Shown piece after piece: positions 25,536 to 33,165 of a stretch of 64,000 nucleotides of DNA. The stretch's first letter is position 1. Each line of letters starts with the position of its first letter. The notes under the pieces were generated by a model that was not told the origin of the DNA, searched no databases, and saw nothing but the letters and a program-made list of their open reading frames with translations. Source of the DNA: Variovorax sp. PBL-E5 (GTDB lineage Bacteria > Pseudomonadota > Gammaproteobacteria > Burkholderiales > Burkholderiaceae_C); NCBI RefSeq assembly GCF_901827185.1, contig NZ_LR594671.1, positions 4,954,001-5,018,000 on the forward strand, written 5' to 3'. A program made the translations under genes and the position numbers.

Positions 25536-26245
25536 GGCTTTGTTCCTTTCATTGCGTCGGTGGCTTCAAGTTCACGGCTCCAGGACAGCCCGTTGACGTA
25601 GATGCCGAGCGGGTTCTTGCGCAGGCGCTGCTCGGTGCGCGGCGGCTGCAGCACCACCGACAGCACGGCCGTCCAGCGCTCCGTCCCGGAGGGCGCGCCA
25701 TTGGCGTAACTGCGTTCGATCCAGCGCACCTGGAAAGATGTGTCGCTCGCCCGCACCACACTCGTGACCTCGACAGCCACCGAGATCTGCCCGATGCGCG
25801 AGAAGGGATCGTTCACCCGGGCGTAGTCGTTCAGCGTCGCGGCGCCGCGGTCCGTTGTGTATTCATAGGCTTCAAGCCAGTTCTGCCGAACCACGATCGG
25901 GTCAATGGAGAGCGAGCGCACGTCGACGATAAAGCGCGCCAGATGATGCGCGATCTGCGCGTCGTTGGGCTTGTAGGGTGAGGCGGCTTCGCCGACCGCA
26001 CGGACCTGGCCGGCGTTGTCCACCTCGACGACGAAGGGCGTCACGATGGACTGAGCCGAGCGCCACACGAGGCCGCCGGCCATCAGCAGCGCGAGGGAGA
26101 GACAGCCGAAGGCCATCAGCCGCCAATTCTTGGCCTGGACGCGCGCACTGCCGATGCGCTGGTCCCAAACCTGCCCGGCCGCCTGATAGGGGGTGACGGG
26201 CTCCGGCGTCGCCGAGTACCGCACCTGGGGACGTTTAAATAGCAT
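25532..26245 (-). CDS. trbF: Conjugal transfer protein TrbF (VirB8-like)
   Basis: 237 aa. A cytosolic N-terminus containing TPYQAAGQVWDQRIGSARVQ is followed by one membrane helix (LMAFGCLSLALLMAGGLVW, ~43-61) and a periplasmic VirB8 domain with VEVDNAGQV, LARFIVDVRSLSIDP and QRLRKNPLGIYVNGLSWSRE. VirB8 proteins are bitopic inner-membrane scaffold subunits. The gene lies 9 bp after trbL and overlaps trbG. Confidence 0.92.
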   Translation of the reverse strand: MLFKRPQVRYSATPEPVTPYQAAGQVWDQRIGSARVQAKNWRLMAFGCLSLALLMAGGLVWRSAQSIVTPFVVEVDNAGQVRAVGEAASPYKPNDAQIAHHLARFIVDVRSLSIDPIVVRQNWLEAYEYTTDRGAATLNDYARVNDPFSRIGQISVAVEVTSVVRASDTSFQVRWIERSYANGAPSGTERWTAVLSVVLQPPRTEQRLRKNPLGIYVNGLSWSRELEATDAMKGTKP

Positions 26246-26254
26246 CAGGATCTC

Positions 26255-27622
26255 CTAAGAATTTGAGTCATCGCGCAGGCTCGGGCTGGCGCCACCGCCG
26301 CCGGCATCACCCGAGCGCAACGCGTGCGCGGCCGTCGTGGCTGCATGTGTCATCTGCTGCTTGCGGCGCATCTGCTTCGCCCATGCGGGTTCAGCCGCTG
26401 GTGCGCCGGCTTCGCTTGCGTCCGCCACCTTGGCCGCAGCAGGCGCCGCTGCCTCGGCGACGAAGCTCACCACGCCGTCCTTGACCGCTTTGGCGCTGGA
26501 CGCCACACGCTGGCCCACGGCACCGACACCGCTGCGCGCAACGTTGGCCAGGCCGGCACCGGCCGCGCGCACGCCACCACTGCCCGATGCGGCGGCGCCG
26601 GCCTGATAAGCCGACTTCGCGCCGTTGGCCATTGAACTGGCAGACCGAGCCGCGGCGGCACCCCCACCGATGGCAGCACGCGCGGCACCAGGCGCCATGC
26701 GCGCTCCAGCAGCCACCGCGGAACCGGCGCCCGCCACGGCCGCGCCGCCAGCGACGGCCAGACCCGCAGCACCAAGTGCTGTCCCCGCCGCCGCCCCTGC
26801 GCCAAGCTGCGGCGCACCAGACACCAGCCCTGTAGCAATGCCCGGCCCGAAGATGCCCAATCCCAGCATCGCCAGAGCGGCCAACATGATGACCAGCGCG
26901 TGGTCGATGGACGGCTCGGTGCCCGGCGGCACCGTGAACTCGGCGAACAGGCCTGTGCCGATACCGACGATCACGGCCAGCACCAGCACCTTGATCCCCG
27001 AGGAAACCACGTTGCCCAGCACCCGTTCGGCCAGGAACGCCGTCTTGTTCCACAGCGCGAACGGCACCAGCACGAAGCCGGCGAGCGTGGTCAGCTTGAA
27101 CTCGATCAGGGTGACGAAAAGCTGCACCGCGAGCACGAAGAAACTCACGATCAATACCAGCCATGCCAGAAACAGCACGGTGATGACATCGAGGTTGGCG
27201 AATACCTCCGGAAAGCCAGTCAGGTCGCTGATCTGTTTCATGATCGGCGCGCCGGCCTCCACGCCCACGCGCGCCAGCCGGCCCGGCTGCAGCAACTGGC
27301 CTTGGGTCATCGACGAGCCGGACGCCATCAGTCCAAGCCCGGCGAAGGACCGGAACACGATGCCCGACAGGCTGTTGAAGTTGTTCAGGATGAAGGCGAA
27401 AGCGCCGACGTACAGCACCTTCTTGATCAGCTTGCCGATCACATCGTCGCCACCGCCGCCGCTGGCATTGCTCATCGCCCAGAAGAGGCCAGCCAGCGTT
27501 ATGTCGATCACGACCAACGTGGCAGTCAGGAAGCCAACCTCGCCGCCCAGCAGGCCGAAGCCAGAGTCTATGTAGCGCGAGAAGACGTCGAGGAAGCGGT
27601 CGATGACCGACAGGTCGTTCAT
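26255..27622 (-). CDS. trbL: Conjugal transfer protein TrbL (VirB6-like)
   Basis: 455 aa from ATG 27620-27622 (MNDLSVIDRFLDVFSRYIDS). Upstream in-frame codons lie in trbK and are rejected as coding. The N-terminal ~290 residues hold six or so membrane helices, including VGFLTATLVVIDITLAGLFW and VLIVSFFVLAVQLFVTLIEF. The remaining ~165 residues are an Ala/Gly-rich low-complexity tail, usual for TrbL. It forms the polytopic inner-membrane part of the mating channel. The tail makes antisense frames appear open across the same stretch. Confidence 0.92.
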   Translation of the reverse strand: MNDLSVIDRFLDVFSRYIDSGFGLLGGEVGFLTATLVVIDITLAGLFWAMSNASGGGGDDVIGKLIKKVLYVGAFAFILNNFNSLSGIVFRSFAGLGLMASGSSMTQGQLLQPGRLARVGVEAGAPIMKQISDLTGFPEVFANLDVITVLFLAWLVLIVSFFVLAVQLFVTLIEFKLTTLAGFVLVPFALWNKTAFLAERVLGNVVSSGIKVLVLAVIVGIGTGLFAEFTVPPGTEPSIDHALVIMLAALAMLGLGIFGPGIATGLVSGAPQLGAGAAAGTALGAAGLAVAGGAAVAGAGSAVAAGARMAPGAARAAIGGGAAAARSASSMANGAKSAYQAGAAASGSGGVRAAGAGLANVARSGVGAVGQRVASSAKAVKDGVVSFVAEAAAPAAAKVADASEAGAPAAEPAWAKQMRRKQQMTHAATTAAHALRSGDAGGGGASPSLRDDSNS

Positions 27623-27900
27623 CGACCGCTTCCTTGCCCTGGCTGTGAGGCAGAAGGCTGTGATGCGGCAGGCACCGGCGTGTGCTTGGGGCCACCGCCG
27701 GAGAAGAAGCGCAGGCGCGTCGCTTCGGCGACCTCGTGGCACTGCGCCTCGCCGATCAGGTGTCGCTCCACCTTGCACCTCACCCGCATCTCCTTCAAGC
27801 GCTCGGGATTGGCGGCCAGCGACTCCGCGGACTCAAAAGGTATGGGTTTACCGCACCCAGCCTGCATGACGGCGAGGATCAAGATAAGGGGTTTGCGCAT
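27619..27900 (-). CDS. trbK: TrbK-type entry-exclusion lipoprotein
   Basis: 93 aa from ATG 27898-27900. The signal MRKPLILILAVMQAGCGK ends in a lipobox with Cys at ~16. The short mature domain has two further cysteines (VRCKVERHLIGEAQCHEV), the pattern of the small EexN/TrbK lipoproteins that stop redundant transfer between donor cells. It overlaps the trbL start by 4 bp and follows trbJ by 7 bp, the normal place for trbK in this operon type. Confidence 0.8.
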   Translation of the reverse strand: MRKPLILILAVMQAGCGKPIPFESAESLAANPERLKEMRVRCKVERHLIGEAQCHEVAEATRLRFFSGGGPKHTPVPAASQPSASQPGQGSGR

Positions 27901-27907
27901 GTGAACC

Positions 27908-28636
27908 TCACCGTCCGTAGAAGTCCACGGCATAGGGCGAGTACGGCGTGCCATCACCCTGGAAGCGACGGCGCACTTCACGCGCACGCTCTTGCACCGC
28001 CACTTGGCGCGCCTGCTCCAGCGCGGCCGCACGGTCCTGCGCGATCTGCAGTTGCTGGGCCTGCATCGCCTGGCGCGACTGCAAGGCGAGCAACTGGTTT
28101 GTCGCCTGCATGGCTTGCAATGCGCCTGTTGCCGACTGGCTGCGATTCACCAGGTCGGTCAAGGTCCGCTCGTCCGACGTGAAGTTCTGCACCGCCTGTG
28201 ACTGCACCTTGGTCGCGGTGCGTAGTGCTTCAAGCGAATGGGTCCACCGCGTGCGCGCATCGGCTCCCATCTGCGTGCCCGAGATTGCTGCCGAGTACGA
28301 ATCGGGGTACAGCCGACGAAAATCCGTCTCCATTTGGGCGACGTTGAAGGCTAGACCCTGGCCCTGCTGGATCAGCTGGTTGGTCGCCGACAAGGCGGCG
28401 CGCAGCTCGCTCAGCGCATTGAAATCCAGACTCGTGAGGTTGCGCGCCTGGTTCGTCAGCATCTGCGCCTCGTTCTGCAGTTGCCGGATCTGGTTGTTGA
28501 TCTGTTCCAGCGTGCGCGCAGCGGTGAGGATGTTCTGTGAATAGTTCGAGGGATCGAAGACGATCCACTGCGCATGCGCGGCAGGCCCAAGGGCGATCAG
28601 CGATGCCGCGGCGGCGGCGAGAAAGTGCTTCTTCAT
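27908..28636 (-). CDS. trbJ: Conjugal transfer protein TrbJ (VirB5-like)
   Basis: 242 aa from ATG 28634-28636, with GGAG eight bases upstream; the start overlaps the trbE stop as ATGA. A cleavable signal peptide (MKKHFLAAAAASLIALGPAAHA) precedes QWIVFDPSNYSQNI and a long helical periplasmic domain with LEQINNQIRQLQNEAQMLTN. TrbJ/VirB5 proteins are minor pilus or adhesin components. The longer frame to 28723 lies inside trbE and is not needed. Confidence 0.9.
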   Translation of the reverse strand: MKKHFLAAAAASLIALGPAAHAQWIVFDPSNYSQNILTAARTLEQINNQIRQLQNEAQMLTNQARNLTSLDFNALSELRAALSATNQLIQQGQGLAFNVAQMETDFRRLYPDSYSAAISGTQMGADARTRWTHSLEALRTATKVQSQAVQNFTSDERTLTDLVNRSQSATGALQAMQATNQLLALQSRQAMQAQQLQIAQDRAAALEQARQVAVQERAREVRRRFQGDGTPYSPYAVDFYGR

Positions 28637-31071
28637 GACGAGTTCTCCAAAGGTGATGAAGGGGAGGACGGGAACGATGGGATGAGGTCTGCAGCCCAAC
28701 CGAGGCTGCAGTGGCGCAGCCAAGCTGCTGCGAAGTCCGAGGAGGTAGCGGCGGCGAACACCTTGTCGATGGCCCGCTGGTCCTCCGGCGTGGACGCACC
28801 GGAGAAGGCCAGCGCCACCGACCCGAGCCCGAGGTCGAAGACGCGGTTGCCCAGCCGAGACTGGTAGTAGTAGTCGCGCTTAGGCTGTGCGGTCGCGACG
28901 ATCTCAATCTGCCGACTGTTGAGCCCGAAGCCTTCGTAGATCACACGTATCTGCGGTTCGGCCGCCTGCGGGTTCGGCAGGAAGATGCGGCTCGCGCAGC
29001 TCTCCACGATGGCTGGCGCGATGGTCGAATCCTTAATATCCGCAAGCGACTGCGTAGCGAAGATCACGGAGACGTTCTTCTTGCGCAATGCTTTAAGCCA
29101 CTGGCGAATTCGCGATGCGAACACTGGCTCGTCCAGGAAGAGCCAGGCCTCATCGAGGATCAGCAAAGTCGGCGCACCATCGAATCGTTCGTCGAAGCGA
29201 GCGAACAGATAGCCCAGCACCGCCAACACGGCGGCCTTGCTGTGCATCAGCTCTTCCATCTCGAAACCCTGCACAGTGGCAACGCCGAGCCGGTCCCTAT
29301 CGGCATCGAGCAGCTTTCCGTGGGCGCCGCCGAGCACGTAAGGCTTGAGGGCTTGCCGGAGTGCGTTGGACTGCAGCAGCACCGACAGGCCTGTCATGGT
29401 TCGTTGTTCAAGGGGTGCGCTGGCCAGGCTATTGAGCGCGGACCAGACGGCGTCCTTCTCCGGAGGCCCAACTGCGATGCCTTCCTGCAGTAAGCGCCCC
29501 TCGACCCACTCGGCCGCCCAGGTGCGATAGCCGTCCTGGTCGATTCGTGCCAGCGGCTGGAACGCAATGGCGCCGTCAGTGCCGAGGTCGTAATGTTCGC
29601 CACCGAGCCCGAGAATGGTCGCTCGCATCGAGCGGCCCATGTCGAAGGCGAGAATGCGCGACCCCGGATAGCGGCGGAACTGCATCGCGAGCGTGGCGAG
29701 CAGCACCGACTTGCCCATGCCGGTCGGTCCGACGATCAACGTGTGCCCCACATCGCCGATGTGCGTGACCAGCCGGAACGGCGTCGCACCATCAGTGCGG
29801 GTAACGATCAAGGGCGGACCATCAAGATGCGCATTGCGCTCCGGACCGGCCCACACGGCCGACACTGGCATCATGTGCGCGAGGTTCAGCGTCGAGACGA
29901 TTGGCTGCCGGACGTTGGCGTAAGCATGGCCTGACACCGACGACAACCATGCGTCAACCGCATTCAAAGTCTCAGGAATGGTGACGAAGCCGCGACCCTG
30001 GATGGCTCGCTCCACAGTACGCAGCTTCTCGTCGGCCACTGCGGCTTCGGCGTCGAGTACGGTCACTGTGGCCGTGACGTAGCCGAAGGCCACCTGGTCG
30101 CTTCCAAGCTCTTGCAGCGCCGCATCGGCGTCCGATGCCTTGTTCGAGGCATCGGAATCCACCAGCGGGCTCTCCTGCTGGAAGATCGTCTCGCGCAGTA
30201 GAGCGACGATGTTCTTGCGCTTGGCAAACCACTGACGGCGCAGACGCCGCAGTTCCTTCTCCGCCTCGGCCTTGTCCAGGCACATGAAGCGCGTGCTCCA
30301 GCGATAGGCGAAGCCTAGGCGGTTCAAGTCATCGAGCAGGCCCGGCCACGTCGAGGTCGGAAACCCGCGCACCGACAGCACCCGCAAGTGCCGATTTCCG
30401 AGCATCGGCGCCAGGCCGCCGACCAACGGTTCGTCCGCCAGCAGCGCGTCAAGATGCATCGCCACCTCGGGCACCGCCACTGCATGCCGGCGCGTGGAGA
30501 CGCAGCCATGCAGATAGGTGAGCGTCTGCGCGTCATCGAGCCAGTCGATCTCTGGTAGCACGCCTTCGAGCAAGCCGAAGAGGCGTTCGGTCTCGGACAC
30601 GAAGCCTTCCAGCCGCTCACGCCAATCCACCCCTTCCGCGCGATTGTTCTCGTACAGCAACCGGGCTGCACGGGCCGCCGATTCCTCGGGCGGTAGGTAC
30701 AGCAGCGTCAGGTGGTAGCTGCTTTCGAAGTGGCTGGCGTCCTCCTCGAAAGCGGCGCGGCGTTCTTCGTCGATGAGCCAGGACAGCGGCTCCGGGAAGT
30801 TGGACTCCGGATAGTCGGCCGCTTCACGCCGCTCGGCGTCGACGAACAAGGCCCAGCCTGAGCCAAGACGCCGCAGCGCGTTGTTGAGGCGCGCCGACGT
30901 GGCGACCAGTTCGCCCTGCGTCGCGCTGTCCAGGTCCGGCCCGCGGAACCGCGCCGTGCGCTGGAACGAGCCGTCCTTGTTGAGCACGACGCCCGGCGCC
31001 ACCAGCCCGGCCCATGGCAGCCAGTCGGCCAGCAACGCCGGGCGCTTGCGGTATTCGGTGAGGTTCAACAT
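28633..31071 (-). CDS. trbE: Conjugal transfer ATPase TrbE (VirB4-like)
   Basis: 812 aa from ATG 31069-31071 (MLNLTEYRKRPALLADWLPW). The CagE/TrbE N-terminal domain is followed by a P-loop ATPase: Walker A IVGPTGMGKSVLL in the middle, Walker B TLLILDEAWLFLD, and a later NVSIFATQSL-like segment (VSVIFATQSLADI). VirB4 ATPases power pilus assembly and substrate passage at the inner membrane. Length is typical. It lies 7 bp after trbD and overlaps trbJ. Confidence 0.94.
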   Translation of the reverse strand: MLNLTEYRKRPALLADWLPWAGLVAPGVVLNKDGSFQRTARFRGPDLDSATQGELVATSARLNNALRRLGSGWALFVDAERREAADYPESNFPEPLSWLIDEERRAAFEEDASHFESSYHLTLLYLPPEESAARAARLLYENNRAEGVDWRERLEGFVSETERLFGLLEGVLPEIDWLDDAQTLTYLHGCVSTRRHAVAVPEVAMHLDALLADEPLVGGLAPMLGNRHLRVLSVRGFPTSTWPGLLDDLNRLGFAYRWSTRFMCLDKAEAEKELRRLRRQWFAKRKNIVALLRETIFQQESPLVDSDASNKASDADAALQELGSDQVAFGYVTATVTVLDAEAAVADEKLRTVERAIQGRGFVTIPETLNAVDAWLSSVSGHAYANVRQPIVSTLNLAHMMPVSAVWAGPERNAHLDGPPLIVTRTDGATPFRLVTHIGDVGHTLIVGPTGMGKSVLLATLAMQFRRYPGSRILAFDMGRSMRATILGLGGEHYDLGTDGAIAFQPLARIDQDGYRTWAAEWVEGRLLQEGIAVGPPEKDAVWSALNSLASAPLEQRTMTGLSVLLQSNALRQALKPYVLGGAHGKLLDADRDRLGVATVQGFEMEELMHSKAAVLAVLGYLFARFDERFDGAPTLLILDEAWLFLDEPVFASRIRQWLKALRKKNVSVIFATQSLADIKDSTIAPAIVESCASRIFLPNPQAAEPQIRVIYEGFGLNSRQIEIVATAQPKRDYYYQSRLGNRVFDLGLGSVALAFSGASTPEDQRAIDKVFAAATSSDFAAAWLRHCSLGWAADLIPSFPSSPSSPLENSS

Positions 31072-31078
31072 CGCGACC

Positions 31079-31351
31079 TCACACGTCCAGCAGCTGCCGG
31101 TGCTTGATGTGTCGCGAGAAGACCTGCATGAACTGCGGGTCCAGACGCGCACCCCAGGCAGCCAGCGAGTGCCCGACGATCCACAACACGAGGCCCGGCA
31201 ACCAGAGCTGCAGGCCCAAACCCACGGCAGCGGCAAGCGTGCCGTTGGCAATCGCCACCGTGCGCGGGGCACCGCCCAGCAGGATTGGTTCGGTCAGCGA
31301 CCGGTGCAGCGGCACCTCGAAGCCCGCGATGGTTCCGGGCGCCGTGTTCAT
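31079..31351 (-). CDS. trbD: Conjugal transfer protein TrbD (VirB3-like)
   Basis: 90 aa. The opening GFEVPLHRSLTEPILLGGAPR is diagnostic of TrbD/VirB3. Two adjoining hydrophobic segments follow (ANGTLAAAVGLGLQLW and GLVLWIVGHSLAAWGA), then DPQFMQVFSRHIKH. VirB3 is a small inner-membrane partner of VirB4. Its ATG overlaps the trbC stop by 4 bp. Confidence 0.92.
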   Translation of the reverse strand: MNTAPGTIAGFEVPLHRSLTEPILLGGAPRTVAIANGTLAAAVGLGLQLWLPGLVLWIVGHSLAAWGARLDPQFMQVFSRHIKHRQLLDV

Positions 31352-31680
31352 GCCAGCACCGCCCCGCCCGTGAAACTGAAGAAGGTCAGGAAGAAGCTGG
31401 ACGCCGCAAAAGCGATCGACAGGCCGAACACGATCTGGATCAGCTTGCGAAAGCCACCGCTGGTGTCGCCGAAGGCCAGCGCTAGGCCCGTGGCGATGAT
31501 GACGATTACCGCGATGATCCGTGCCACCGGCCCCTGAATCGACTCGAGCACCGACTGCAGCGGTGCCTCCCAGGGCATGTTCGAGCCTGCTGCATGCGCG
31601 GGCAGCGCGACGGCGAGTAGCAGCGCCGCTACGGCGGCGACGTGCAGAAGCGGTTTTACGGAAAGGCGTGAAGTCGTCAT
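31348..31680 (-). CDS. trbC: Conjugal transfer pilin TrbC (VirB2-like)
   Basis: 110 aa. A signal peptide (LLHVAAVAALLLAVALPAHAAG) is followed by MPWEAPLQSVLESIQGPVARI and two membrane helices (IIAVIVIIATGLALAFG; LIQIVFGLSIAFAASSFFLTF). VirB2-type prepilins are processed and stack into the conjugative pilus; TrbC of the RP4 type is cyclised by a TraF peptidase, and a traF gene is present here at 54461-54994. Confidence 0.92.
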   Translation of the reverse strand: MTTSRLSVKPLLHVAAVAALLLAVALPAHAAGSNMPWEAPLQSVLESIQGPVARIIAVIVIIATGLALAFGDTSGGFRKLIQIVFGLSIAFAASSFFLTFFSFTGGAVLA

Positions 31681-32693
31681 GAAGGATCTCCTATGGAGGT
31701 AGGGTTGGGCGGAGGAAGAGGCGGGAAGGAAGACAGCTCGGCATCCAGCTGGTAGCCGTGGCTGTCGTGGCCGATGACGCGCACGATCTCACGCACGCGG
31801 CGCGCACGGCCACGGCCGGCGATGAAGACGATGACGTTGACCGCCTCGGCGATCAGGGCGCGCGGGACGGTGACGCTCACCTCCTGCACCAGTTGCTCCA
31901 GGCGGGTGAGCGCGCCGTGCGCCGAGCCGGCGTGGACGGTTGCGATGCCGCCGGGATGTCCGGTACCCCAGGCTTTCAGCAAGTCGAGTGCTTCCGAACC
32001 GCGCACCTCGCCGACCACAATGCGGTCGGGTCGTAGCCGTAGCGTGGCGCGCACCAAGTCGGCCATGGTGCTCACGCCCGGCTCGGTGCGCATGCTCACG
32101 TGGTCGTCACTGCGGCACTGCAGCTCCACCGTGTCTTCGAGTATCAGCACCCGGTCGCGCGTCTCGGCGATATCGTCGAGCAAAGCATTGGCCAGCGTCG
32201 TCTTGCCCGTGCTGGTGCCGCCGGCAATGACGATGTTCAGGCGCTCGCGTACCGCACGCCGCAGGAACGCCGCCTGATCCTCGGTCATCACGCCATCAGC
32301 CACGTACTGGGCGAGCGTCATGATGCGCAGAGCCCGCTTGCGGATCGCAAAGGATGGCGCTCGCACGACGGGCGGCAGCACGCCCAGGAAGCGTTCGCCG
32401 GTCTCAGGCAGTTCGGCCGACAGGATCGGTGCGCCTGCATGCACCTCGGTGCGTACGTGCGCTGCCACCAGCCGGATGATTCGCTCGGCGACGGCCGGCG
32501 GCAGGGCCGTGTCAGTGGCCTCGCGGCCGGTACCCAGCCGATCCACCCAAAGCGAGCCGTCCGGATTCAAAAGGACTTCGACGACTTCGGGGTCCTCCAA
32601 CGCTGCCGCGATCTCCGGCCCCATGGCCGTGCGCAACATGCGGATGCGCCGCTCCAACGAGGCGTCCATGGCGTTCGGCTCAGACAGATTCAC
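31677..32693 (-). CDS. trbB: Conjugal transfer ATPase TrbB (VirB11-like)
   Basis: 338 aa from GTG 32691-32693, chosen because AGAGG lies six bases upstream; an ATG at 32667-32669 is the alternative. Walker A is GGTSTGKTTLAN, followed by the Asp box ILEDTVELQC and the RPDRIVVGEVRGSEALDLLKAW Walker B/His region. VirB11 proteins are hexameric cytosolic ATPases that switch the channel between pilus assembly and DNA transfer. The start overlaps the upstream RHH gene by 14 bp. Confidence 0.92.
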   Translation of the reverse strand: MNLSEPNAMDASLERRIRMLRTAMGPEIAAALEDPEVVEVLLNPDGSLWVDRLGTGREATDTALPPAVAERIIRLVAAHVRTEVHAGAPILSAELPETGERFLGVLPPVVRAPSFAIRKRALRIMTLAQYVADGVMTEDQAAFLRRAVRERLNIVIAGGTSTGKTTLANALLDDIAETRDRVLILEDTVELQCRSDDHVSMRTEPGVSTMADLVRATLRLRPDRIVVGEVRGSEALDLLKAWGTGHPGGIATVHAGSAHGALTRLEQLVQEVSVTVPRALIAEAVNVIVFIAGRGRARRVREIVRVIGHDSHGYQLDAELSSFPPLPPPNPTSIGDPS

Positions 32694-33165
32694 GATGAAC
32701 CTCTTGGGGTTGGGAGCCTGGACCCGCCTGGACGTCTGGCTGCATTGGTTCAGCTTCGGTTGGTGCGACGTCTTCATGGACCTCGCGCACCAGGCTGCGC
32801 CCGCGCTGGATGTGGCGCGCGAGCTGCTCGATGAACTGCGCATAGCGGGCGCGACCCTGTGCGCGCGCCGCCTCCTGCTGACCCTCGGGCACCGGCAGCG
32901 AGACGGTCAGGAAGTAGCGGATGTATAGGGCCGTCGTCTCGATCAGCACGTTCTGGTCACGCTCCAGGCGGTCGAACTGCCGAGAGAGCCGGTCCAGGCG
33001 CTTGGCAATAGCTGCCTCGCGCTGGTCCTCGCCGTCGGGCGAAAGGAAAGACGCAAGCGCGGCGGCGATCACGGCCGATTTCGACACACCTTTGTGCGCC
33101 GCAACCTGGTCCAGCCGCTTCGCGTGCTCTGGCTCGATGAAGATGTTCAGTCGGGCGCGGGTCAT
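32680..33165 (-). CDS. CopG-family ribbon-helix-helix protein
   Basis: 161 aa. Residues ~1-45 (RARLNIFIEPEHAKRLDQVA, HKGVSKSAVIAAALA) are a ribbon-helix-helix DNA-binding unit. A coiled coil with RLDRLSRQFDRLERD follows, then a possible hydrophobic helix (LYIRYFLTVSLPVP) and an acidic Pro/Gln-rich tail. CopG-type genes between traG and trbB are common in this ICE family and probably control the trb operon or help build the relaxosome. It overlaps traG by 4 bp. Confidence 0.8.
   Translation of the reverse strand: MTRARLNIFIEPEHAKRLDQVAAHKGVSKSAVIAAALASFLSPDGEDQREAAIAKRLDRLSRQFDRLERDQNVLIETTALYIRYFLTVSLPVPEGQQEAARAQGRARYAQFIEQLARHIQRGRSLVREVHEDVAPTEAEPMQPDVQAGPGSQPQEVHRESV

Noticed and set aside
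26300..27600. Long open frames on both strands across trbL
   Set aside because: They come from the GC-rich Ala/Gly tail of TrbL. The plus-strand and alternative-frame products lack any motif, while the minus frame matches the VirB6 family.
28633..32843. Longer in-frame starts for trbE (31272) and trbB (32843)
   Set aside because: The extra N-terminal residues are read through neighbouring trb genes and do not resemble the families. Internal starts give normal N-termini.
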